From contig CAZAFN010000006.1 in the NCBI GenBank assembly GCA_964484795.1, forward strand, positions 1-64,000: a stretch of 64,000 bases of DNA, written 5' to 3'. Within the stretch, counting starts at the first letter, position 1, and each line of letters starts with the position of its first letter. Source of the stretch: CAZAFN01 sp964484795. GTDB lineage: Bacteria > Pseudomonadota > Alphaproteobacteria > Methylaequorales > Methylaequoraceae. Shown piece after piece: positions 6,924 to 15,713 of this stretch. The notes below the pieces were generated by a model that searched no databases, was not told where the DNA came from, and saw nothing but the letters and a program-made list of their open reading frames with translations. The position numbers and the translations under genes are program-made.

Positions 6924-7913
6924 TTAATTTTTCCAGAATGTGCCGGGTGACAGTTCCTTTGCTTTACCCACAAGTTCTTTCCCACCTATTTCGGAAAGAA
7001 TGGAATATAGTTTAATGGCCCCTTTTATTTGTTTTTCGGAAAATTCTGATCTAGGAATTCCTTCTCTATACGTGTCCCGAAGATTAACAAACAATTCATT
7101 GTCATCGCCAACATTCATATTTGGTTTTACTTTATTCCAAATGTCATCAGAGTCTAACATTAGCTTTTTTGCCTCTTGCGAAGTTTTTAAAAAAACATCA
7201 ATTTTGTCTAGATTTTCATTAGCCCAATCTTCTTTGAAAACCCAGCCTATGACAGGCATTCCTTTGGGAATTCCTAATTCAGCAATTATATCCGTGATGT
7301 TTATTATTTTTTTAAAGTTTGGGTTTGTCATAAGTTTTGCTTGATAAGGCCAGTAAGTTAAAATGGCATCAAAGTTTTTTTGTTCAATCTTTTTGTTTAA
7401 TAGTGGAGGAGCCCCAAATATCGGTTTTGCAAGTTTTATCAAATCTTTCCCGTACTTTTTTATGTAATAAGCCCTAAAAATCAACCATCCTTTATCAACT
7501 TGTCCGCCAGCCACTCCTATTTTTTTGTCTTTAAGATCCATTTCTGTCAAAATCTTAGAATCTTTGGAAACAATTAATCCACCAGCAGCCATTGAATGAG
7601 GAACAAATGTGAAATTTCTGTCTTCACTTCTTTGCCTAGATACCCAAAACCAATCTGTAACAATTAAATCCACAGCTTTCCCCTGAAGTGCAACAGCAGC
7701 AGCATTTTTGCTGGCCAACTCAACAATTTCTAGTTCAAAGTTATTTTTTTTATCTAACTCGATTTCTTTGATCAACTTTAATTCCCAGTTGACACTTCCA
7801 TACTGAAGAGAGCCAACGCGAACTTTTTTAACTTGATCGTCAGATGTCAAATTATTAAAAAGAAATAAGAAACAACAAAAAACAATACTGGTAAGAATTT
7901 TCATGTTTGACAT
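6924..7913 (-). CDS. NitT/TauT-family ABC transporter, periplasmic substrate-binding protein
   Basis: A 329-residue binding protein. Residues 1-22 form a signal peptide. The mature chain begins VRVGSLQYGSVNWELKLIKE, continues with ALQGKAVDLIVTDWFWVSRQRSED and has the hinge-type GGLIVSKDS region, all typical of the NMT1/SsuA/TauA type II fold. From memory, the combination of a GSVNWEL start and a DWxWVSRQR motif occurs in binding proteins found near PQQ-dependent alcohol dehydrogenase genes in methylotrophs, but I cannot verify this. It is the first gene of the seven-gene minus-strand operon that ends with tonB. The ligand is unknown. Confidence 0.85.
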   Translation of the reverse strand: MSNMKILTSIVFCCFLFLFNNLTSDDQVKKVRVGSLQYGSVNWELKLIKEIELDKKNNFELEIVELASKNAAAVALQGKAVDLIVTDWFWVSRQRSEDRNFTFVPHSMAAGGLIVSKDSKILTEMDLKDKKIGVAGGQVDKGWLIFRAYYIKKYGKDLIKLAKPIFGAPPLLNKKIEQKNFDAILTYWPYQAKLMTNPNFKKIINITDIIAELGIPKGMPVIGWVFKEDWANENLDKIDVFLKTSQEAKKLMLDSDDIWNKVKPNMNVGDDNELFVNLRDTYREGIPRSEFSEKQIKGAIKLYSILSEIGGKELVGKAKELSPGTFWKN

Positions 7914-8006
7914 TTTTTAAAACAAATTAAATTCATTCTAATTTAGTTTTTTTTCATATCAATTAATATCGAAAATAATTTATAATTTGTTCCAGAGAGG
8001 TTTGAT

Positions 8007-8240
8007 ATGCCAAAGAAAAAATTTAATATGGATTTACAAGGACTTAAATGTCCTCTTCCAGTTTTAAAAATTGCTAAAAAATATAAAGAAATAAAAGTTG
8101 GTGATGAGATGCTTGTTCAAGTTGATGACCCTAAAGCAGAGAATGATATTGAAGAATTGGCTAAAAACATTAACATCAAAGTTCTTGAAAAGAAAAAAAA
8201 TAAAAAATCACATTTGTTAGTGAAATTAATTAAGTACTAA
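8007..8240 (+). CDS. TusA/SirA-family sulfur carrier protein
   Basis: A 77-residue TusA-like protein. The defining Cys-Pro-x-Pro motif is at 15-18 (LKCPLPV), where the Cys carries a persulfide in sulfur transfer. The rest fits the two-layer alpha/beta fold (VGDEMLVQVDDPKAENDIEELAKN). A good Shine-Dalgarno (agagagg) lies 8 bases upstream of the ATG. It begins the plus-strand run with xseB, ispA and tlyA. Family members feed tRNA thiolation, molybdenum cofactor or redox metabolism; the context does not decide. Confidence 0.85.
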   Translation: MPKKKFNMDLQGLKCPLPVLKIAKKYKEIKVGDEMLVQVDDPKAENDIEELAKNINIKVLEKKKNKKSHLLVKLIKY

Positions 8241-8248
8241 AAATTGTT

Positions 8249-8479
8249 ATGGATAAATTGTTGGATAAGAAGATTGATGACCTAAGTTTTGAGGAGGCTT
8301 TCGAAAAGCTTAACAAAATTACTGAATTGCTTGAAGAAGGGAACATAAGTCTGGATGAATCAATAAAATACTATGAATATGGAATGTTGTTGAAAAACCA
8401 TTGTGAAGAAAAGTTAAAAAATGCAGAAATTAAAATACAGAAGGTTGTTGATAAAAATAAAATAGAAAAAATCGAATGA
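8249..8479 (+). CDS. xseB: Exodeoxyribonuclease VII small subunit
   Basis: A 76-residue helical protein with the family signature LSFEEAFEKLNKITELLEEGNISLDESIKYYEYGM. It binds the large XseA subunit to form exonuclease VII, which degrades single-stranded DNA. Length is normal. It lies directly upstream of ispA, with a 4-base ATGA overlap, a common arrangement in Proteobacteria. xseA is not in the window. Confidence 0.92.
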   Translation: MDKLLDKKIDDLSFEEAFEKLNKITELLEEGNISLDESIKYYEYGMLLKNHCEEKLKNAEIKIQKVVDKNKIEKIE

Positions 8480-9372
8480 TTACCTATCCAAGTGAGATTG
8501 AAATTTTTATGAAGAAATTTTCTTTGGAATTTGACAAACGGTTGTTGAAGTTAATTCCAAAAAATAATTTTTTTTCTTCAAAACTTTATAATGCAATGCA
8601 TTATGTACTTAGAGTTGGTGGCAAAAGATTAAGACCAATTTTCTTGTATGAAATTAGTAACATTTTAGGAGTTAAAAAATCATATTCACTAAGAGTAGCC
8701 GCTAGCATTGAATTTATTCATTGTTATTCTTTGGTTCACGATGATCTTCCAGCGATGGATGATGATGATATTCGAAGAGGTCATATGACTTGCCATAAAA
8801 AATATGATGACGCTACGGCCATTCTAGTCGGAGATGCTTTTCAATCTTTAGCATTTGAAATTCTTGCTAATAACAAAACACACCCTGATCCTCAAATAAG
8901 ATGTTCTTTGATTAATGAGTTGGCTAAATCTTCTGGTTCAAATGGAATGGTTGGAGGTCAAATGCTTGATTTAGAAGCTGAAAAAAAAAAATTAAATCTT
9001 AAACACGTTTTAAAATTACAAAAATTAAAAACTGGAGAGCTTTTTAGATTTGCGTGTGTTGCAGGATGTTTTTTGTCTAATAAAAAAAATGAAATAAAGA
9101 TTTTTGACAAATTTTCCAATAATCTTGGTATAGCGTTTCAAATAAAAGATGACCTTTTAGATATTGAAGGCAATGAAAAAGAATTAGGAAAAAAAACAAA
9201 AAAGGATTCTACGAGGGGAAAACAAACACTAATTTCTTTATTTGGAAGAAAAACTGCCAAAAAAAAATCTGAAGAATTAATTTCAGAAGCCATTGATTTG
9301 TTGGTTCCTTTTGGAAAAAAAGCTGACAGATTGAAAGAATTGACAAACTTCATTATTTACAGAAATAAATAA
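8476..9372 (+). CDS. ispA: Farnesyl diphosphate synthase (polyprenyl synthetase family)
   Basis: A 298-residue trans-prenyltransferase that condenses isopentenyl diphosphate with allylic diphosphates to give C15 farnesyl diphosphate for ubiquinone, undecaprenyl and related lipids. The first Asp-rich motif, DDLPAMDDDD, starts at residue 89 with the following RRG, and the second, DDLLDIEG, lies near 226. GGKRLRP near 48-54 binds the homoallylic substrate. It overlaps xseB by 4 bases. In many alphaproteobacteria dxs follows ispA; here tlyA follows after 5 bases. Confidence 0.92.
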   Translation: MITYPSEIEIFMKKFSLEFDKRLLKLIPKNNFFSSKLYNAMHYVLRVGGKRLRPIFLYEISNILGVKKSYSLRVAASIEFIHCYSLVHDDLPAMDDDDIRRGHMTCHKKYDDATAILVGDAFQSLAFEILANNKTHPDPQIRCSLINELAKSSGSNGMVGGQMLDLEAEKKKLNLKHVLKLQKLKTGELFRFACVAGCFLSNKKNEIKIFDKFSNNLGIAFQIKDDLLDIEGNEKELGKKTKKDSTRGKQTLISLFGRKTAKKKSEELISEAIDLLVPFGKKADRLKELTNFIIYRNK

Positions 9373-9377
9373 TTTTT

Positions 9378-10142
9378 ATGTATGTTTCTAAGGTTCTACC
9401 TGAAAAATTAAATAATAAAAGAATTGATTCAATATTAGTTGAATTAGATTTGGTTTCTTCTAGACAAAAGGCAATTTCAATGATTATGGCAGGCAATGTT
9501 TTTGTTAATGAAAGTAAGATAGTGAAACCAGGAAAAACAGTTAAAAGGGACTCTTTAATTAAGATAAGAAAGAAAGATCATGAATGGGTTTCTAGGGGAG
9601 GCGTAAAATTATCTGGGGCAATAAAAAAATTTAAAGTAGATGTAAGAAATAAAATCTGTTTGGATATTGGATGTTCAACAGGTGGGTTTTCAGATGTTTT
9701 ATTAGAATCTGGAGCTAAAATTATTTATGCTGTGGATGTGGGATATGGACAATTTGATTGGGGACTGAGGAATTCTAAAAAAATAATTTTGTTGGAAAAA
9801 ACTAATGCTAGACATTTAAATTTCTCATTGATTCCAACAAATCTAGACCTTGTTGTTTGCGATGTAAGTTTCATTTCTTTAAAAAAAGTAATTCAACCGA
9901 TTAAACAATTGTTAAAAAGTAAATTTGAAATTGTTGCATTAATAAAACCTCAGTTTGAAGTTAACAAAAAATTGGTTGGAAGAGGGGGCATAATTAAAGA
10001 CCCATTGATACACCAAAAAGTGTGTAAGAGTATTAGAAGTTGGTTTGAGTATGAGTTTAAAACTGATTTCATTCAATTAATGACCAGTCCAATTGAAGGT
10101 CAAAAAGGCAATAAAGAGTTTTTCATATACGTAAAAAAATAA
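9378..10142 (+). CDS. tlyA: TlyA-family rRNA 2'-O-methyltransferase
   Basis: A 254-residue protein with an N-terminal S4 RNA-binding domain (RIDSILVELDLVSSRQKAIS, about 15-65) and an FtsJ-type methyltransferase domain. The SAM-binding motif is CLDIGCSTGGFSDVLLESGA near residues 94-113. TlyA enzymes methylate ribose of cytidines in 16S and 23S rRNA; some are annotated as hemolysins, but the rRNA role is better supported. It ends one base before the aroC stop on the other strand, leaving no room for a terminator. Confidence 0.9.
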   Translation: MYVSKVLPEKLNNKRIDSILVELDLVSSRQKAISMIMAGNVFVNESKIVKPGKTVKRDSLIKIRKKDHEWVSRGGVKLSGAIKKFKVDVRNKICLDIGCSTGGFSDVLLESGAKIIYAVDVGYGQFDWGLRNSKKIILLEKTNARHLNFSLIPTNLDLVVCDVSFISLKKVIQPIKQLLKSKFEIVALIKPQFEVNKKLVGRGGIIKDPLIHQKVCKSIRSWFEYEFKTDFIQLMTSPIEGQKGNKEFFIYVKK

Positions 10143-10143
10143 T

Positions 10144-11214
10144 TTAGTTACTTGTTGATTTGTTAGTCAACATCAAATCTGCTAATATGATGGCTACCAT
10201 TGCTTCACCTATGGGTACTGCTCGTATTCCTACACATGGGTCATGCCTTCCAACTGTTTTGATTTTAGTTTTTTTACCTTTAATGTTAATAGTGTTTTTT
10301 TCTTTAAGTATTGAGCTTGTAGGCTTTACTGCAAATTTAATAATCAGATCCTGACCTGATGTTATGCCCCCAAGTGTGCCACCAGAATTATTGGTTTTAA
10401 AAAATATTTTTTTGTTTTTAGTGAAGATTTCGTCGGCATTTTCTTCACCTCTCAATTCGGCACTAGAAAAACCAGCTCCAATTTCCACTCCTTTTACAGC
10501 CGGAATACTCATAATTCCTTGAGCTATTAAAGCATCAACCTTGTTGAAAACTGGCTCCCCAAGGCCTACTGGCACTCCTGATGCAGTAATTTGAATTACT
10601 GCTCCTACTGATGATCCAAGTTTTCTAACATTTAAAAGATATTTTTCCCAAACCTTAACTTTTTCTTTGTCGGGACAAAAAAAATCATTAATTTCAATTT
10701 GTTTCCAATCCCATTTGCTAAAATTAATCTTTTCTTTGCCAATTTGTATTAATGCACCCCTAATTTTAACTTTGTTACCAAGAATTTTTTGTGCCACAGC
10801 TCCCGCAGCAACTCTCATTGCTGTTTCTCTGGCAGATGCTCTACCACCACCTCTATGATCTCTGAATCCATATTTCATTTGATAGGTTAAATCAGCATGA
10901 CCAGGTCTAAATTTATTTTTAATTTCATCATAATCTTTTGATTTTTGATCTTTATTTTTAATTATCAATGAAATTGGTGTGCCAGTAGTTTTGCCGTTAA
11001 ATATTCCAGATAAGATTTGTATTTTGTCGTCTTCTTTTCTTTGCGATGTGAATTTTGATTGACCTGGTTTTCTTCTATTCATGAACTTTTGTATATAATT
11101 TTCACTTATTTCTAAATTGGCAGGCACTCCTTCAATCACACAACCTAGAGAGTCTCCATGACTTTCACCCCATGTTGTGACTTTAAATAATTTTCCTATG
11201 CTACTTCCTGTCAT
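10144..11214 (-). CDS. aroC: Chorismate synthase
   Basis: A 356-residue enzyme for the last shikimate-pathway step, converting EPSP to chorismate with reduced FMN. Family signatures are visible: GESHGDSLGCVIEGVPA near the N-terminus, GHADLTYQMKYGFRDHRGGGRASARET in the middle, and VGRHDPCVGIRAVPIGEAM near the C-terminus. Length is normal. It follows fabI on the same strand with 15 bases between them. Confidence 0.96.
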   Translation of the reverse strand: MTGSSIGKLFKVTTWGESHGDSLGCVIEGVPANLEISENYIQKFMNRRKPGQSKFTSQRKEDDKIQILSGIFNGKTTGTPISLIIKNKDQKSKDYDEIKNKFRPGHADLTYQMKYGFRDHRGGGRASARETAMRVAAGAVAQKILGNKVKIRGALIQIGKEKINFSKWDWKQIEINDFFCPDKEKVKVWEKYLLNVRKLGSSVGAVIQITASGVPVGLGEPVFNKVDALIAQGIMSIPAVKGVEIGAGFSSAELRGEENADEIFTKNKKIFFKTNNSGGTLGGITSGQDLIIKFAVKPTSSILKEKNTINIKGKKTKIKTVGRHDPCVGIRAVPIGEAMVAIILADLMLTNKSTSN

Positions 11215-11229
11215 AATTCTTTAAAACTT

Positions 11230-12042
11230 TTAGTCAACTGTAGTAATATCAGGTGCATCAACAGCTTTCATTCCAACAACATGATATCCACAATCAACAT
11301 GAATGATTTCCCCAGTAACTCCAGAAGATAATTCGGATAATAGATAAATGGAATTTTTACCAACTTCACTAATATTAGTAATTCTTTTTAGAGGGGAATT
11401 ATATTCATTCCATTTTTGAATATATCTAAAATCAGAAATTCCTGATGCTGCCAATGTTTTAATTGGTCCTGCAGATATGCCATTAACTCTTATGTTTTTT
11501 TTTCCTAAATCTGAGGCAAGATATTTTACGCTTGTTTCTAAAGCTGACTTGGCAATTCCCATAACATTATAATGGGGTATAACCCTTTCTGCTCCTAAAT
11601 AAGATAAAGTCAAAACTTGTCCTCCATTTTTCATAAGTTTTTCAGCTCTTTGGCATATGGCAGTAAGAGAGTAGCATGAAACACTTAAGGTATTTATAAA
11701 ATTCTCTCTTCCGGTATTTAGATATTCGCCTTTTAACTCATTTTTATCAGAGAATGCGATTGAATGAACAATAAAATCCAATGAATTCCATAATTGGGAA
11801 ATTTGTTTAAAAAAATTATCAATACTAGAATCAATTTGAACATCACATTCAAAAACCATTTCGGAATTACATTTTTTAGCTAAGGGAACAACTCTTTTTT
11901 TTATCGATTCATTGATATAAGAAAATGCCAATTCAGCACCACAACTTCTAAGTTTTTCTGCAATTCCCCAAGCAATTGACTTTTCATTGGCAATGCCAAA
12001 TATTATTCCTTTCTTACCTTTTAAATCTACTATTGCATTCAT
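11230..12042 (-). CDS. fabI: Enoyl-[acyl-carrier-protein] reductase (NADH)
   Basis: A 270-residue short-chain dehydrogenase of the FabI class, performing the last reduction in fatty-acid elongation. The divergent N-terminal nucleotide motif GIANEKSIAWGIA and SYLGAERVIPHYNVMGIAKSALE, containing the Tyr-x6-Lys catalytic pair, are diagnostic. RVNGISAGPIKTLAASGI is also typical. It is the first gene of a two-gene run with aroC, divergent from pdxH across a 72-base AT-rich spacer. Confidence 0.95.
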   Translation of the reverse strand: MNAIVDLKGKKGIIFGIANEKSIAWGIAEKLRSCGAELAFSYINESIKKRVVPLAKKCNSEMVFECDVQIDSSIDNFFKQISQLWNSLDFIVHSIAFSDKNELKGEYLNTGRENFINTLSVSCYSLTAICQRAEKLMKNGGQVLTLSYLGAERVIPHYNVMGIAKSALETSVKYLASDLGKKNIRVNGISAGPIKTLAASGISDFRYIQKWNEYNSPLKRITNISEVGKNSIYLLSELSSGVTGEIIHVDCGYHVVGMKAVDAPDITTVD

Positions 12043-12114
12043 AAAAAAATTCTAAATTATTAAAAATATGATTAAAAATAATATTTTTATATTATATTTC
12101 AAATTAAAAAAATA

Positions 12115-12684
12115 ATGGACCCTTTTAAAAAATTTAAAAAATGGTTTGATCTAGCAAAAAAAACCCATCCTTTTGACCATACTTCATTTGCTTTATCAAC
12201 AGTTTACAAAAACAAACCTTATGTGAGAATGATATTATTGAAGAAAATCCTAGATGATGGTTTTGTTTTTTTTACAAATATTAATAGTGCTAAAGGCAGG
12301 CATTTTGAATTTAACAAAAATTTTTCAATGTGTTTTTATTGGGAAAGTATTGAAAAACAAATAAGGATTGTTGGTAAAGGAAGATTGGTTGAAAATAAAA
12401 TGTCAGAAGAGTATTTTTTTTCTAGGCAAAGAGGGAGTAAAATTGGTGCGTGGGCATCAGATCAATCATCTGAAATTCCTGGAGAGCATCATTTGGAAAA
12501 TAGACAAAAGTATTTTATAAATAAGTTTCGGAACAAAGAAGTGCCAAGGCCAAAATATTGGGTGGGAATCAAGGTTATTCCAGAGGAATTTGAGTTTTGG
12601 CAAAGAGGAAAATTTAGATTGCATAAACGAGAATTTTATTCTTTAAAAAACAAAAAATGGGAAATGAAGGTTTTAGCACCCTAA
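12115..12684 (+). CDS. pdxH: Pyridoxamine 5'-phosphate oxidase
   Basis: A 189-residue FMN enzyme that oxidises pyridoxine or pyridoxamine phosphate to pyridoxal phosphate, the cofactor of several nearby enzymes (hemA and the class I aminotransferase). Conserved pieces include MILLKKILDDGFVFFTNINSAKGRHFEFN (FMN binding), FYWESIEKQIRIVGK, SRQRGSKIGAWAS and the C-terminal WQRGKFRLHKREFY. It is at the short end of the family because the N-terminal extension is minimal. It converges on hemA with 5 bases between stops. Confidence 0.95.
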   Translation: MDPFKKFKKWFDLAKKTHPFDHTSFALSTVYKNKPYVRMILLKKILDDGFVFFTNINSAKGRHFEFNKNFSMCFYWESIEKQIRIVGKGRLVENKMSEEYFFSRQRGSKIGAWASDQSSEIPGEHHLENRQKYFINKFRNKEVPRPKYWVGIKVIPEEFEFWQRGKFRLHKREFYSLKNKKWEMKVLAP

Positions 12685-12689
12685 TTTTT

Positions 12690-13904
12690 TTATGCTGCTT
12701 TTTTTATATTTAATTTTGCAAAAACATTTTTTAGTGCATTTCCAAGATCCTTAATCATTTTCTTTGAATGATTGGGGGATGCAGTTATTCTTAATCTTTC
12801 GGTACCTTTTGGTACGGTTGGAAAATTTATTGGTTGAACGTAGATATTAAATTCATCTAAAAGTATTTGACCTGCTTTTTTGCACAATTTTGGATCCCCT
12901 ATAATCACTGGTATAATATGGCTATCATTATCAATAAAAGGTATTTGCAACTTTTTCAAAAATGTTTTTAATTCATTTGTCACTTCAAACATTTTTTGTC
13001 TTTCTTTGCTTGAATATTTTAGATGCCTGATGGAAGCATATGCACCAGCAGCAATACATGGAGGAAGAGAAGTGGTAAATATAAATCCGGATGCATAACT
13101 ACGAATGAAGTCAATGATGCTTTTTTTGCCTGTGATATATCCGCCTATCACACCAAATGCTTTTGCAAGAGTGCCTTGAATAATATCTATTTTGTCCATA
13201 ACACCGTCTCTTTCAGCCACACCAGCACCTCTTTTTCCATAAATACCCACAGCATGTACTTCATCTAAAAAAGTTAAAGCGCCAAACTTCTTGGCAAGTT
13301 TACATATCTCTTTTATTGGAGAAAAATTGCCATCCATAGAATAAACAGATTCGAAAGCTATTAGTTTTGATTTAAAATTTGAATATGATTTGAGTTTTTG
13401 TTTTAGATCATCTAAGTCATTATGTTTGAAAATTATTTTTTTAGCACCTGAGTTTTTTATTCCTTGAATTATTGATGAATGGTTTTTTTCATCTGAAAAT
13501 ATTATGCATTCAGGGAGTTTTTTTCCTAAAGTTGATAGTGTTGCTTGATTTGCAAGGTAACCAGAATTGAAGAGTAATGCAGATTCCTTTTGATGAAGGT
13601 AGCAAAGTTCTCTTTCTAATAGAACATGATAATGATTTGTACCGGAAATATTTCTGGTTCCTCCTGAACCAGTTCCAACCTTTTTTATGGCTTCCGTCAT
13701 TTTATCTATTACAATCTTATTTTGTCCCATTCCTAAGTAATCATTACTACACCAAACAGTAACTTCTGAAACTGAGTTGGCTTTGTAATTGAGTGCTTGT
13801 GGAAAATTACCAGCTATTTTTTCTAAATCAGCAAAAACCCGGTAGTTACCTTCATTTTTTAGAATTTCTAAGTTATGTTTAAAAAAATTTTCGTAATCAA
13901 TCAT
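12690..13904 (-). CDS. hemA: 5-aminolevulinate synthase
   Basis: A 404-residue PLP enzyme of the alpha-oxoamine synthase family, making 5-aminolevulinate from glycine and succinyl-CoA as the first step of heme synthesis. The N-terminus contains VWCSNDYLGMGQN, the glycine-rich GTGSGGTRNISGTNHYH follows, and the PLP lysine lies in TLAKAFGVIGGYI near residue 240. This C4 route is characteristic of Alphaproteobacteria and mitochondria. The start overlaps the msrB stop by 4 bases. Confidence 0.96.
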   Translation of the reverse strand: MIDYENFFKHNLEILKNEGNYRVFADLEKIAGNFPQALNYKANSVSEVTVWCSNDYLGMGQNKIVIDKMTEAIKKVGTGSGGTRNISGTNHYHVLLERELCYLHQKESALLFNSGYLANQATLSTLGKKLPECIIFSDEKNHSSIIQGIKNSGAKKIIFKHNDLDDLKQKLKSYSNFKSKLIAFESVYSMDGNFSPIKEICKLAKKFGALTFLDEVHAVGIYGKRGAGVAERDGVMDKIDIIQGTLAKAFGVIGGYITGKKSIIDFIRSYASGFIFTTSLPPCIAAGAYASIRHLKYSSKERQKMFEVTNELKTFLKKLQIPFIDNDSHIIPVIIGDPKLCKKAGQILLDEFNIYVQPINFPTVPKGTERLRITASPNHSKKMIKDLGNALKNVFAKLNIKKAA

Positions 13905-14278
13905 TTCTTTTCAAATTTAAGAGCAACAGAGTTAATACAATATCTCTTTCCTAAAGGTTCTGGTCCATCATCAAATACATGTCCTAAATGAGAATTACAG
14001 TTTTCACATTTTATTTCTACCCTTTTCATTCCAAAAGTAATGTCTTCAAAATAGTTTAACACTTCATCATTTACTGGCTTTGAAAAACTAGGCCAGCCAC
14101 TTTTGGATTTAAATTTGGTTGAAGAAGAGAATAATTTAGCATCACAACATACACATTTATATAGTCCTTCATCAAAAAAATCGTTATACTTTCCTGAATA
14201 TGGTGGTTCAGTTGCAGAGTTTTGAGTTACGTTGTATGCAAGATCTCCTAAACGATTTTTTAAACTAGATTTAACCAT
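13901..14278 (-). CDS. msrB: Peptide-methionine (R)-S-oxide reductase
   Basis: A 125-residue MsrB that repairs R-methionine sulfoxide. Two zinc-binding CxxC pairs are visible (YKCVCCDAKLF and KCENCNSHLGH). The catalytic Cys is in GKRYCINSVALKF near the C-terminus. GWPSF is also a family hallmark. No signal peptide is present, so it acts in the cytoplasm. It is upstream of and translationally coupled to hemA. Confidence 0.95.
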   Translation of the reverse strand: MVKSSLKNRLGDLAYNVTQNSATEPPYSGKYNDFFDEGLYKCVCCDAKLFSSSTKFKSKSGWPSFSKPVNDEVLNYFEDITFGMKRVEIKCENCNSHLGHVFDDGPEPLGKRYCINSVALKFEKK

Positions 14279-14357
14279 TTTAATATTTCATATAATAAAG
14301 TTAATATAATTTGAAATAAAAAAATTCATAATAATAAAATAAATCATAATAATACAA

Positions 14358-15455
14358 ATGATTATAATTATTGGTGCTGGGATAATAGGTTTATTTTCTG
14401 CTTTAAGGCTATTGGAAGAAGGCCAGAAAGTGAAAATTTTTGATACTGAAGAAATAAACGCTGATGCAACTAGTGCTGCAGTAGGCATGCTTGCGCCTAT
14501 TATTGAAGCGCGCCCTCAGGAATTAGAATTATTTAAATTAATGATGGATTCAAAGAAAAAGTGGGATAAATTTTTGGATTTAGGAAAAAATAAATGTTTA
14601 GATTTTGGCCTTAAAAAAAATTCATCATTATTGTTGGCAATGAATTTTGATGACATAGAGAGAATAAAATTCAAAAAAAAGTTTTACAAAACTCTTGGCT
14701 ATGAGGCAAATCTATTAGACAAAAAGGATACTTTGAAAGTTGAACCGGCTTTAAACTCAAATATTGTTGGTTCACTTTATTGCAAAGATCAAAACCAAGT
14801 TGACACGATTTTGTTAAAAAAATTTCTTATTAATAAAATTGAGAGTATGGGAGGTGAAATAATTAAAATTAAAAAATTACAGAAAATTATTTTTTCAAAA
14901 GGAAAGCTTGAGTTACATAAAAAAAAAATTGATGCAAAAAAAGTAGTAATTGCTTGTGGAGTTTGGAGCAGAGAGTTATTAAAGAATTCTTTTAATATAG
15001 AGGTTCCTCTAAGGCCAGTTAAAGGAGTTTCAATGTTATTTAATTTAGAGAAAAAATTATTTTCTAACAATCTTTGGTTTAGAAACATTTATCTTGCTCA
15101 GAGAAAAGATAATGTTTTGGCAGTTGGTGCAACTGAAGATGAAAAAGGCTATGAAGATTCAGTAACTCTAGATGAGATTTATTTTTTAAGTAAATCATTA
15201 TGGGAATTTTTCACAGAAACAGAAAAATTAAAGTTTATTGGTATTAAGGCAGGTTTGAGACCAGCAGTAAGTGATGGTTACCCAATAATTGGGAATTTGA
15301 ACTCAATTTCATCTAACATAATTTGTGCATTTGGACATTTTCGTCATGGAGTTCTCCTTGCCCCAATTACTGCAAAACTAGTTTGTGATATTGCTTTGGA
15401 TAAGCCAATTCAAAGTAAATTTGATTTTTTTTCACCTAGTAGATTTAATTTGTAG
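14358..15455 (+). CDS. thiO: Glycine oxidase ThiO (FAD-dependent)
   Basis: A 365-residue DAO-family flavoprotein that oxidises glycine to the imine used in thiazole synthesis. The N-terminal dinucleotide fold is IIIIGAGIIGLFSALRLLEEGQKVKIFD, followed by ATSAAVGMLAPIIEARPQE, typical of ThiO. The C-terminal FAD contact is FGHFRHGVLLAPITA. It is followed by thiS and thiG, which supports the thiamine role. No TPP riboswitch is visible in the 79 bases upstream. Confidence 0.92.
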   Translation: MIIIIGAGIIGLFSALRLLEEGQKVKIFDTEEINADATSAAVGMLAPIIEARPQELELFKLMMDSKKKWDKFLDLGKNKCLDFGLKKNSSLLLAMNFDDIERIKFKKKFYKTLGYEANLLDKKDTLKVEPALNSNIVGSLYCKDQNQVDTILLKKFLINKIESMGGEIIKIKKLQKIIFSKGKLELHKKKIDAKKVVIACGVWSRELLKNSFNIEVPLRPVKGVSMLFNLEKKLFSNNLWFRNIYLAQRKDNVLAVGATEDEKGYEDSVTLDEIYFLSKSLWEFFTETEKLKFIGIKAGLRPAVSDGYPIIGNLNSISSNIICAFGHFRHGVLLAPITAKLVCDIALDKPIQSKFDFFSPSRFNL

Positions 15456-15477
15456 TTTTTTAGTTTATTCTAAAAAT

Positions 15478-15702
15478 ATGTTTTCAAAAAAAAAAGGCTA
15501 CAATATTAACGGTGATTATTTTTTATGTAATTTACAAGAACCATTTCTTGATAAATTGCTTGTAAAATTTTTAAATAATAACATAAACGTAAATGTAGCT
15601 GTTGCGGTTAACAGTGTTCTTATCCAACGTTCAGAATGGAAAAAGAAAAAAATATGTTTTAATGATAAAATTGAAGTGGTTCGTCCTTTTAATGGAGGGT
15701 AA
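15478..15702 (+). CDS. thiS: Sulfur carrier protein ThiS
   Basis: A 74-residue ubiquitin-like protein. It has the ThiS pattern VNVAVAVNSVLIQRSEWKKKKI and ends VVRPFNGG, where the terminal Gly-Gly is adenylated and turned into thiocarboxylate. I use the ATG at 15478. A longer frame runs upstream into thiO but would add unrelated residues. It lies between thiO (22 bases away) and thiG (11 bases away), the standard thiazole synthesis order. Confidence 0.93.
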   Translation: MFSKKKGYNINGDYFLCNLQEPFLDKLLVKFLNNNINVNVAVAVNSVLIQRSEWKKKKICFNDKIEVVRPFNGG

Positions 15703-15713
15703 GTGGTTTCTAG

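Noticed and set aside
14279..14357. Search for a TPP riboswitch upstream of thiO
   Set aside because: The 79-base spacer is almost only A and T and lacks the conserved CUGAGA and ACCUGA-type segments of the thi-box.
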